Assembly: GCF_001625215.2 (NCBI RefSeq)
Contig: NC_030386.2
Location: 19,562,545 to 19,626,544, forward strand
Reading direction: 5' to 3'
Length of the DNA: 64,000 nucleotides
From: Daucus carota subsp. sativus
Taxonomy: Eukaryota > Streptophyta > Magnoliopsida > Apiales > Apiaceae
The stretch's first letter is position 1, and every line of letters starts with the position of its first letter. Positions 11,722 through 21,654 of this stretch are shown here, piece by piece. A program made the position numbers and the translations under genes. Below the pieces are notes generated by a model. It was not told the origin of the DNA and searched no databases. It was given only the letters and a program-made list of their open reading frames with translations.

Positions 11722-12395
11722 GAGTTGGGCTCAATGGAGACAAAAAATTTTGGAGTCATTAGAGACTACAGGATCTACCGTTAAATAATATGGCAATTAA
11801 TGGACATGATTAAATATTCTTTGTCCTGCATTTCTTGTCCTGCATTTCTTGTCCTGCATTTCTAGTTTTGTAATATTAATAATTTACACTATTCTTGTCC
11901 TGCATTTCTAGTAATGTATTATTAATATTCTTGTCCTGCATTTCTTGTTTTTAATTTTAATTCAAAACTATGTTTGTAATTTACACTATTCTTGTCCTGC
12001 ATTTCTAGTAATGTAATATTAATAATTTGTCCCGCATATTTGTGATATATCTAAGTGTTATTTTGTCTTGCAACAAATTCAATTCGTTGCAGGACAATGA
12101 CAATGAGTTCAGTGCCAATCATAGCAGTGTCCAACCACATCTTTGTTTTGTATGCAATTATTATTTTTATTTGTTAGGATTTCGGTGATTGAACACCAAT
12201 ATTATGGAATTATTATTTTATGTTATGCAAGATTTAGAAGTACTGCTTGTTGTTCATCAATTTAGAAGTGCAGGACATGATAGGGAGAGAAAGTGCAGGA
12301 CAAAATATATGCAGCCGTTGGATGTTTAATGATTGGATGGCCAGGATTAAGTCTCTACAGTCTCCAAATAATCCAGTCTCCATAGAACTTTCTTC
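11722..12395. mobile_element. Non-autonomous MULE-like element with 10-bp target duplication
   Basis: The left end (gagttgggctcaatggagac, then ttggagtcattagagacta) matches the inverted right end (ttctatggagactggatta, then tttggagactgtagagactta) imperfectly over about 45 bases. The 10-mer tatatatcta lies directly outside both ends (11712-11721 and 12396-12405). A 9-11 bp duplication is typical of Mutator-like elements. There is no transposase. Inside, 'ttgtcctgcatttct' is repeated about six times (11820-12010). The insertion is in intron 6 of the split transporter. Confidence 0.75.
11820..12010 (+). repeat. Dispersed short tandem repeat 'ttgtcctgcatttct'
   Basis: Three copies stand head to tail at the start, and three more follow, separated by 'agtaatgtattattaatatt'-like spacers. 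The repeat lies inside the MULE-like element, and the related word 'gtcccgcat' follows it. Confidence 0.85.
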
Positions 12396-12405
12396 TATAT
12401 ATCTA

Positions 12406-13873
12406 ATAGAGCAAACTTAAGTAATTTAATTCGAAATGCCTAATTTGCCCTTTATACATTAAAAATACATTTATATAAATGAAGGCTATTAGTGACTTTT
12501 AATGTTAAGGTATTTATTGAACATTAATATCTAATCATTAATATACATTGAATTACTTCATAATTAAAACTCCAATACATATATGTATAATATATTTATA
12601 TTTATGATTTAATAATAAATAAATAAATATCTAGTGTTGTAAAAATCGGGAATTTGAAAATCGGAGATTATTCAGAATGATTGATAAGATCGTTATTCAG
12701 AATTAATTTTATTTTATATATGTAAAAATAGTAATTATATATAATAATATTTCAAATTTTAAATTTCCCCCACAATTTTGTAAATTTTAATATTCAGCCA
12801 GATTTTCAACTAAGTAATCCAATTTTTGTCCAATTAGTCATCGATTTTACCGAATTTTGCCCGATTCTATTATATTTCTAATAACACAATATTAAGTAAT
12901 TTAATTCGAAGAGACTAATCTGCCTTTACTCATTATAAATATATTTATATATAGAGAGGTTATTATTGGCGTTTCATACTAATCTATTTATTAGACATTA
13001 ATATATATTCATTAATATACATTAATTATTTTATAATTAAAACTCCACTACATATATGTATATGATATTTATAATTATGATTTAATAAATAAACAAACAA
13101 ATAAATAAATAGCCAGTAAAAAGAAGGAATTCGAAAATCGGTGATTAATCGAAATGATTAACATGATCATTATTAAGAATTAATTTAATATTATATATAT
13201 AAATAATATGTGTCTAATTATTTTTAAAATCATTATATATTTATTATTTTTACATGTATAAAATAAATTTATTTCTGAATAATGATCCAATTAATCATTT
13301 TGATTAATTGCCGATTTTTTGATTCAGTGTTTTTATAACACAGGATATTTATTTATTTATTATTAAATCATAAATATTTATTTATTTATTTATTAAATCA
13401 TAACTATATATAATATGCATATTCGTATATAATATACATATTTGTATTAGAGTTTTGATTATAAATTTATTAATGTATATTAATGAATAGACATTAATGT
13501 CTAAGAGACTCTCGTAAAATATAGTTAAATAACGTATTTTAATTTTTTTCTTTTTTCAATAAAAGTTTAAATTTCAAACTTTTTCCTGGACTTTTTTCTA
13601 AAAAAATATATAATGTAAGTATATTTTACAAGAGCCTTAAAATACGTATCAAAAAGTGACGTAAAGAATCTAGTGGGATGGAGAAAGTATATGATAGATA
13701 ATAGATGTGTAAATATGAAGTAATTTAATGTATATTAATGATAAGACATTAATGTCTAATAAATACGTTGGTGTTAAAAGTCAATAATAACCTCTCTATA
13801 TATAAAATGCATTTTGAGTAAAGGATAGTTTGGTCATATTGAATTAAATTGATCAAGGTTGTCCTATTATATA
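12406..13873. repeat. AT-rich cluster of long inverted repeats (nested MITEs)
   Basis: A module recurs in both orientations: minus at about 12421-12580 and 12895-13140, plus at about 13260-13510 and 13726-13865. It is marked by 'attaatgtctaataaatacg', 'aaaagtcaataataacct' and 'gtcatattgaattaaatt'. The arms 12895-13140 and 13260-13510 are mirror images around about 13200, so single-stranded RNA from here could fold into a long hairpin. No coding sequence is seen. Confidence 0.65.
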
Positions 13874-15536
13874 CTAGCTTATAACCCGTGCAATGCACGG
13901 ACGGTTATAATATTTGTTATTTTATCATATATATTTTAACTTAAACTAATATTATTGTGAGAATAAAATTATAATAGAATAATATGATTAAATAAATTTT
14001 TTATTTAACAGATGATAAATCCTTATAGTTAATTTCATCAAATGGCTAATTAAAAATTAGGTCGAACATATATATTTTACTGCGAATGTTAAAATACGTT
14101 TTTTTTCATGTTATAATTTAAGGAAATCTATAAAATCATATATAAATCAACCAAACAATCTTTTAATATTTCGTTATTGATAAATTAATATATATAGTAT
14201 GGAACATACTAAGTTAAAAAAGAAGCGTAAAACTAAATACCGACCCATCATACTAATCTAAATATTTCGGTTTAATAAATAATAAAAAAATATATTATAA
14301 AGGAGTTTTTTAGTTAGAAAATATAAAAAAAATAACATATTTTTATTAAAAAGAATAATTGGTATATAAAATAGCCCGGTATTTTGGCTCAAATACCGCC
14401 TGACCAAACTTTCAATGTTTCAGCCTTAATAGTATAAAATAAAATAGATATATTTTATATGAATGTTGCATGTGTTATTTTTGGAAAATCAATTTTTTAG
14501 TTGGGATTCTCGAAAAGATAATGTATTTTAGTTAAAAAGAGTAGTTGCTATGTTGTCCGATATTATTTTTGAAAATTGAGTTTTTTTCATTAGAACATAT
14601 AAAAAAAGATAATAAATTTAGTTAGAAAAATAATTGATTATATAAGTAGGCCCATAATTTGGCTCAAATACCGATTGACCAAACTTTTAATGTTTCAGCT
14701 TTAATAGTATAGTAAACTAATATTATTGTGAGAATAAAATTATGATATATGTAGCCCGTGTTAATTGTAGAATATCTGTTTTTTTAGTTGGAATATATAA
14801 AAAAGATAATGTGTTTTAGTTAAAAAGGTAATTACTATATTTTTCAATTTTATTTTAAATAATGGAGTTTTTTTAGTTAGAAAATATAAAAAAGATAACA
14901 TGTTTTATTTAAAAAGAATAATTGATATATAGATAGGCTCCTATTTTGGCCCAAGTACCGACTGACCAAACTTTCAATATTTCGGTTTTAATAGTATAGT
15001 ATAGATAGATGCGTATATATTTTTTAAAGTTTGATTTTAATTTTTGGTATAGTCAAATTGGTCTTATATTTGTTCTATCTTTTGATCTTATATTTGTTTT
15101 ATATTTTGATTTGTTTATATTTTGTTTGAAACCCAATAATTTTGTTTGAACCCGACTAATTATTAAAAATCCGTATAAAAGAATCAAATTTTTAATGTTT
15201 CGGCTTTAGTAGTATAATATTTTTTAAGGTTTGACTTTAGTTTTGGTATAGTCAACTAGGTTTTATATTTGTTTTATTTTTTTATTCGTATATTTGTTTT
15301 ATGTTTTGATTTGTTTATGTATTGTTTGAAGCTCGTTTATTTTGTTTGAAACCCGCTAATTATAAAAGTCCGTATAAAAGCCCGCGTACCGACCAACCAA
15401 ACTTTTAATGTTTCGGCTTTAATGAAGCCCACTAACTTTGTTTGAAGCCCGCTTATTATAAAAGTCTTTATAAAAGCTCGCGTACCGACCGACCAAACTT
15501 TTAATCTTTCGGCTTTAATAGTATAGTAAGTATAGA
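13874..15536 (-). mobile_element. Non-autonomous Helitron, both ends visible
   Basis: On the minus strand the 3' end reads hairpin ccgtgcattgcacgg (13886-13900), eight bases, then CTAG (13874-13877), followed by T in the host. The 5' end starts with TC at 15536 (tctatacttactatactatt). Helitrons end in a hairpin plus CTRR, start with TC, and insert between A and T; the host bases here are A and T. The interior has several related blocks of 'gaccaaacttttaatgttt' near 14400, 14680, 14965, 15395 and 15495, which suggests nested or duplicated ends. No Rep/helicase gene is present. Confidence 0.75.
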
Positions 15537-15540
15537 TATA

Positions 15541-15795
15541 CATTCCTTAGACATTAATGTATAATAAATGCGTTAGTATTAAAAGTCAATAATAATCTTT
15601 ATATATATTAAAATATGTGTATTAAGAGAAGGGTATATTAGTCATATCGAATTAATTTACAATAATTAGACATTAATGTCTAATCAATACGTTAGTGTTA
15701 AAAGTCAATAATAACCTTTATATATATATAAATATTGTATAATGAGCAAAAGGTAAATTGGTCATTTTGAATTAAATTACTCATGGTTGCTGTAT
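15541..15795 (+). repeat. Two more copies of the 'attaatgtctaat' MITE arm
   Basis: 15545-15660 and 15666-15795 are tandem direct copies of the module described at 12406-13873: gacattaatgt, aaaagtcaataata, and gtcat followed by attaaattac. They lie just right of the Helitron, so the Helitron probably inserted into this repeat family. Confidence 0.7.
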
Positions 15796-15968
15796 TATAT
15801 AACATAGTCTAAGTTGGGGAAATGGGTTTGTATCCACAGGACCACAAAGCATTATTTTATAATGAGATAAGAGGATTTCTATTACTATGAACCAACAAAG
15901 GTCGCTGAAATAGAAGCACACCAGCACCTCTGGCTAATCCTCACATTTCAAGGTCGCTTGGCTACCTT

Positions 15969-18420
15969 CTACTGCTTACCACTGGCCAGGGCCTCAGATG
16001 AGCTTACACCTCCACGGATCTGCTTCTGAAGATGCTCCAAGCTAGCCACTCGCTGCATTAAAGAAGTTTTCTCCATCTTGTTTCCTTCAACAGGGCCTGA
16101 TGCAAAATGCTGTTGTGAATTGTCTACAGGTGGAACCAATAGCAAACCATTCTGGGATCTCTGGTCTTGAGCATGCAAGTGACTCATAGGAGCAGGCTGA
16201 TAGAAGTGTTGTTTTAGAACATCTTGAATTGTATCAGCTGATTTGTCAGACGGGAATTCCAAGCAGCTCAAATAACGAACTGACAATTAATCATATCGAA
16301 CAAAGGAAAATCTATTTAATTTGTCAATTTTAAACATTAAATGCCACCTCGAGTAGACATATAGACACTTGATGCTCAGTCTTAAGCCAAAAACATGCAA
16401 ATTTTCTGAAATATTATTGTTGTTTAAATAATTACACCCCACCAAACTCATCAGAGAGCAAAAAGAAAATGTTAGAGTCGATTTTCCATAGTAGAATCTT
16501 ATAATTGGAAGCCAAATTAGATCTAAGATACTGACTAACAGACACACATTGAGGGAGAGCACAAAACATGAAATATAAAATCAACCAGACTTGTAGCACA
16601 ATCAGTTTTCCTGACATTACATCGTTCACAGACATAATAACTGTGCCATTTTATTTCCTTATCCCAAATTATAATGGTACGAGCGAAAGGTAACAAATCA
16701 ATTTACATTAACAGAGCTCTAGAGGTGAATACATTAATCAAAATGTTTAAAGGTAGTTAACAGGCCTTATATACTGTGTCTTGTTCTTTAATATTCTAGA
16801 AGAATACAAAGTGTTAATCATATGAACATGATACTAAAGAACGTGCACCATACCTTAGAGGTGATAACACTTCATTGCGAGACTTGATCAAACCAAGACC
16901 CACTGCTTGACATATAGCATCACCAAGAGCTTCGACCGCAAATATAAGTTAGTTCTGCTAGGGTCTTGTGACAGCCATACACATGCAAATTGAGTAAGTA
17001 GTAAATACATGATTATATAAGAAAGTCAGAGCCAGATCTCCTCTGCAGATGGCATCATTGCCAGTGATGCAGAACTGAAGATCCTAAATGTTAGATGAAA
17101 GAGAGCTAGCAAACATCCCATATATCCTCTAAAAAGCAATGAAAGTTTTGAAAGTCTGAGTATCCAGTTTATTACATAATTTTAATATGTCATAAAGTTC
17201 TAAGCCCCATAATATCCTACCAAAACAATACAACCTCATTACTCTCTATAAGCTTAGACTGTACAAACTGGACGACTCTTTCGCGACCAGCACATATATT
17301 TATCTGGATACTGAGCATTTAAAATCCGCAACTTGTTTTGGACAAGTAATTTAGAGAACCACAAAGGAGGCCTCATTCAGTGAACATGCAAATAGTTAGA
17401 TCAAACCAACCTGAGTGTACAATCTCTATTCTTCCAAAGTACCTAAGTTGAGACTAATACAAGTATCAGTTCAGGAAGAAACTCTTACTGTCATAATTGT
17501 CTTCAATTCACAACCTATCCATACATTTTACACAAACAAAGATACATAGCCGGATTCCCTTATATCATACTTGACATTTATATTGTTCTAGACTAATTGA
17601 AATTGTGATCCTTTCCTTCAGTGACTAACCTGATCATTCATCACACAGAGAGTTTATGAGCTCACGAGGTGACGAATCCCAAACTGGAAGATTCAATAGA
17701 AACTGCTTTGCCAGCTCTTCCAGAAAATTGCACAATGCTTCAGCAGCCTCACATAAATTGGCAACATTGTTAATCACAGCTTCTTGAGTTTCTACCTGCA
17801 ACACAAATACATATAAATATACATACAAGTATACAACCCCAAATATAGCATTTCTCAGTTGACAATTACAAATGCACTATTTGAATTACCTAGCAAACCA
17901 TGTGAACCAAGTAATAAAACCCAAGTGTAAAATTCCGAAAGTTAAAAATTCCCAAGTGAATTAAGGAACAAACCCAAGATATTCTATAAACTACACAGTA
18001 AATTCCAACAAATTTAAATCTCACCAAAAAGTCAAAACTCGAATCGATCCATTCTGACAAAGTGAACCTAGAATCAAAACGCAGTATACATACATATATA
18101 CACTACAAAACCACTTAAATTCCGACAGAGAGAGACTCCGACAGAGCAAACTATACTGGGATTTTAATCCAGAGCATCATCAGCATCATCAGCATCATGA
18201 TAACCACATAACAAATCTTTGATTAAAGTCCTTGACTTCCACTCTAATCAAAATCTATAAAATTTCAAATCCATTTGGAATTTGGATTTCATGTTCCCAT
18301 TCACAAATTGAGATGGAATTAAAAAGAACACAGAGAGGGAGAGGGAGAGAGAGAGATTGTACATAGAATTGCAGAGAGAGAGTGAAAAGCCTCAAGAAAA
18401 GTCTGTCGAGACATGAAACT
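15969..18420 (-). CDS. Unrecognised minus-strand gene, several exons, model incomplete
   Basis: Three coding exons are supported. The last one (16266 down to 15969) begins [20 protein letters not shown] and ends [10 protein letters not shown] before a TAG. A middle exon (16929-16854) encodes [20 protein letters not shown]; it follows a good branch point (ctaac) and joins the last exon in phase. An upstream exon (17796 to about 17645) encodes a leucine-rich helical stretch starting [20 protein letters not shown]. Its best donor (tcag/gttagt at 17630) would include a TGA, so a weaker donor or a truncated isoform must be assumed. The likely 5' end is near 18420 (ATG in 'tttcatgtctcgacagac', then a CT-rich leader). 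I do not recognise the family. The last exon is hydrophilic, with a short coiled-coil-like end. It is arranged head to head with the NLR at 18750. Confidence 0.45.
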
Positions 18421-18691
18421 ATGGTCCGTACAGATACCTAACTGAAGTAGTACCGTTGAGAAATCCAAAATCTTATATTTATATAAAGAGAATTACTTGC
18501 CAATAAAAAATAGTGATACAAAACCTATTTTTATTTGGTTTTTGCATACAAAAATAATCAAAATCATATTCGAAATTACAAAATCATGGAGAATCTACTA
18601 CATCTGTCAACTGGTTGTTTCATGATCGGCAACAGCTGGAGGGTTGATGAATTACGAAACATATTCAATATTTGATTTTGAATATAGAAAG

Positions 18692-18704
18692 TATTATATA
18701 TATG
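18692..18704 (+). promoter_or_regulatory. Possible TATA box of the NLR gene
   Basis: 'tattatatatatg' lies 46 bases before the start codon at 18750 in the 330-base space between this gene and the divergent minus-strand gene. The short distance means either a very short leader or that the true TATA box is farther upstream. Confidence 0.35.
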
Positions 18705-18749
18705 TAATTCTCCACTATAATCTTTTTTTTCCTTTCTGCTCACAAAAAA

Positions 18750-21431
18750 ATGGTTGATGTAGTTGTATCATCTGCAATTTCACTGCTCGGTGAGTTCATT
18801 GTGGAAGAAGTTAATATTAGATTAGGAGTGAAAGACAATGTGAGATGGCTCAGAGATGAACTAGGCTTCCTCCAATCTTCGTTGAGACAAGCAGAATTAA
18901 GGCAGGAAGAGGACTCAGTCCGTAATTGGGTGAAGAACGTTCGTGATGTTGCAAATGATGCGGTAATTATACTCGGAAAGTTCAACAATCTCCAACATGA
19001 ACATGAAGCTCCAAAACGAGGTGTTTTGGATTGTTTTCGAGGCATGTGCAAGAAAGAAGTGAAGCTGTATGATATTGGAAATGATATCGAGTCACTCAAG
19101 GAAAGAATTGTGGTGATAAAAAACAGGCGAATCGATTATCATATTGATAACATCTTGGCCACTCCAAGCAGGGAGCAAAAAGAAAGAAGTCTACTAAGAA
19201 CAACCGCAATTGATATGGAGGTTGAAGTGGTCGGTTTCGAGGAAGATACCAAGACGTTGACAGCTGAAATTGATAGCACGGATCCATCCCTCAAACTCAT
19301 TTACATTCATGGAATGGGAGGGTTGGGAAAGACTTCACTTGCCACCAAGCTGCACAACTCTGAGGAGTTGAGACATTTCGATACTCATGCCAAGGTTTGC
19401 ATCTCCAGCGAGTATGACATTAAAGATGTTCTCAAGAGGATAATAAAGTCTTTCATGGGTCCTGAGCACGAACAATATTTGTCAAACATGGCTGAGCATG
19501 ACCTGTTGCATTACCTGGCAAAGCTACTACAAGATCGAGGCCGCTATTTTGCACTCATTGATGATATATGGGATATCAAAGTCTGGGAACAGATTAAAAT
19601 TGCATTTCCAAACAACAAGAATGGCAGTAGGATAATCATAACCACTCGGAACAAAGACGTTACAGGGATGGCAGATGACAAATGTTTTGTCCATCCACTC
19701 CGTTTTCTGAGGGAAGAGGAGAGCTGGCAACTATTCTGTAAGAAAGCAGAACCAACAACCCAGAGCATGGACAAGTTGGGAAGAGAAATGGTTGGTAAAT
19801 GTGAAGGTTTGCCCCTTGCAATTGTGGTACTAAGTGGCCTATTATCTGACAAGCCCAACTATGAGTATTGGTCTAATGTGAAGGAACATATTTGGAGACA
19901 CTTGAAAGATGGTGGTTCTTTTCGGATTGAAGATATACTATCTTTGAGTTATAATGGCTTGTCTTCTGACAAGAGAAGGGATTGTTTTCTTTACCTTGCA
20001 AGGTTCGCGGAACATCAAATCATTAATGTTGACAAGTTGAAGCTTCTATGGATCGCAGAGGAATTCATATCAGAAGATGACGAATTAGATGGAGTGGCCA
20101 TGGAGGATCTGGCTGAAGATTATGTGAATGACCTAATTAATCGCAATTTAATTCAGATAGCTACATTGTTATGGAATGGAAAAGTATCCCACTGTCGGCT
20201 CCATGATCTTGTACACGAGCTTGCCATAAATAAAGCGAAAGAGCAGAAGGTACTGGGAACTTTCGACTCAAGTCAACATCTAAAACCCATAGCTTTGTTG
20301 GAAGGGCAACCACGTCATGCCATTTACAATGGAATTGGTGAGTACTTCAATTTACTTGAGGGTAGATCTGATATTGCTTTGAATTTGTGTTCATTAGCAC
20401 TGCTAAATAATTCAAGTCTTAGGGTCGAAGTGAAGTTGAACACCAAATTCAAAAACCTTAAAGTGCTCGATCTCACATGTCTAGATTTAGATAGGATACC
20501 TGAAGAAATAGGGGACTTAGTTCTCCTGAAGTTTTTAGGTTTAGCGCGTTGTTCAAAACGAGTGTTAGTAATACCTCCAAGTATAGTCAGGCTAAAAAAG
20601 CTACAAACTATTTGTGGTGGTTCGTCTGATAGCTTCTACATAATGCCTAGAATTATATGGGAGCTAAAAGAGTTGAGACACCTGATTCAGGGACATTATA
20701 AGACATTACCAAAATTTGATAGTAGGGATATGAAGATAGTCTGCCAGCATATGAATCTCCGGAGTTTGGATACTGTATTTTACGGGGAATGGATGCAGAT
20801 TCATACCATCATGAACATCACCAATCTGCATACACTATCTGTCTTCATACTGAGACCACCCACAGGAAATCATTACACATTGCAGTCCGTAGGTGATCTA
20901 AAAAATCTCCAAACGTTCACTCTGGCCTCTGTTTTAGCTGGGATCCCAACACTTGAACCACTTTTGTCTTGCAATCATCTTAAGCTCGTTGACTTAAGGG
21001 GTACTATAAAAGATCCATCAGAGTTACGTTTTCTGCCCGATTCAGTAACGGATTTAAGACTAAGAAACAGTGGGTTTACAGAAGATCCAATGCCAAGTTT
21101 GGGAAGTTTACCTAATCTCACTGCTCTTGAGTTAAAAGAGGTGTACAACGGACGTCAGATATTTTCCGGTCATAATGCATTTCCAAGTCTTCAAATTTTG
21201 AAATTAGAAGATTTTCCCAATCTGGAAGAATGGAAAATCGAGGATGGAGCTCTGCCTTGTCTCAGAAGTTATGATCAATTGGGCTGTGTAGGATTGAAAA
21301 CTCCCTTGCAACTAAAACATTTATGGAAGGAGCAACTACAGCAAATGTTAACGAGAATCTCCAGAGGTAATCTTCAGTTGACAACAGATTTATTTGTCGA
21401 TGGACTGCTGTTAATCAATGATCTTCTTTAG
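18750..21431 (+). CDS. CC-NB-ARC-LRR disease resistance protein (CNL), RPP13/RPM1-like
   Basis: This is an intronless frame of 893 aa, normal for a CNL. Residues 1-130 form the coiled-coil (Rx-type) domain, and the first helix (MVDVVVSSAISLLGEFI) resembles the MADA motif of cell-death executing NLRs. The NB-ARC shows the P-loop GMGGLGKT (188-195), kinase-2 ALIDDIWD (268-275), RNBS-B GSRIIITTR (292-300), GLPL (353-356), an RNBS-D beginning CFLYL (412) and an MHD site reading LHD (484-486). About residues 540-880 are leucine-rich repeats. Such proteins detect pathogen effectors in the cytosol and form calcium-permeable resistosomes at the plasma membrane; that function is inferred from the family. 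The first ATG is used, 46 bases after a TATA-like sequence. It lies between two halves of a broken sugar transporter and has no stop or frameshift. The EDVID region is degenerate (VRDVANDAVIIL). Confidence 0.95.
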   Translation: MVDVVVSSAISLLGEFIVEEVNIRLGVKDNVRWLRDELGFLQSSLRQAELRQEEDSVRNWVKNVRDVANDAVIILGKFNNLQHEHEAPKRGVLDCFRGMCKKEVKLYDIGNDIESLKERIVVIKNRRIDYHIDNILATPSREQKERSLLRTTAIDMEVEVVGFEEDTKTLTAEIDSTDPSLKLIYIHGMGGLGKTSLATKLHNSEELRHFDTHAKVCISSEYDIKDVLKRIIKSFMGPEHEQYLSNMAEHDLLHYLAKLLQDRGRYFALIDDIWDIKVWEQIKIAFPNNKNGSRIIITTRNKDVTGMADDKCFVHPLRFLREEESWQLFCKKAEPTTQSMDKLGREMVGKCEGLPLAIVVLSGLLSDKPNYEYWSNVKEHIWRHLKDGGSFRIEDILSLSYNGLSSDKRRDCFLYLARFAEHQIINVDKLKLLWIAEEFISEDDELDGVAMEDLAEDYVNDLINRNLIQIATLLWNGKVSHCRLHDLVHELAINKAKEQKVLGTFDSSQHLKPIALLEGQPRHAIYNGIGEYFNLLEGRSDIALNLCSLALLNNSSLRVEVKLNTKFKNLKVLDLTCLDLDRIPEEIGDLVLLKFLGLARCSKRVLVIPPSIVRLKKLQTICGGSSDSFYIMPRIIWELKELRHLIQGHYKTLPKFDSRDMKIVCQHMNLRSLDTVFYGEWMQIHTIMNITNLHTLSVFILRPPTGNHYTLQSVGDLKNLQTFTLASVLAGIPTLEPLLSCNHLKLVDLRGTIKDPSELRFLPDSVTDLRLRNSGFTEDPMPSLGSLPNLTALELKEVYNGRQIFSGHNAFPSLQILKLEDFPNLEEWKIEDGALPCLRSYDQLGCVGLKTPLQLKHLWKEQLQQMLTRISRGNLQLTTDLFVDGLLLINDLL

Positions 21432-21600
21432 AACTAGGAAATGTTGTAATACCTGGAATGGTTTATAGTTTCTTTTCCTTGTAAAGAATTTTACAACTGT
21501 AATGTTCTAGAGATGAGTTGTGTTAGTCACAATAACTATTTGACAAGTGTTGTCAGTTTTATCATCAGATGGAAAAATATACATGATATACTAACTGGAA
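21432..21600. other. 3' flank of the NLR and junction to transporter sequence
   Basis: Homology to intron 9 of the transporter copies begins near 21600 ('caaattttacagtcataatgatgaaatta', compared with 6489 onward). The preceding 170 bases are NLR 3' UTR or flank. No target duplication was seen at this junction. Confidence 0.5.
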
Positions 21601-21654
21601 ATTTGAACAAATTTTACAGTCATAATGATGAAATTAGGCTTATTTATCTATCAG

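Noticed and set aside
18740..19858. Minus-strand frames across the NLR
   Set aside because: They are shadows of the NLR coding strand. Coding bias and all motifs are on the plus strand.
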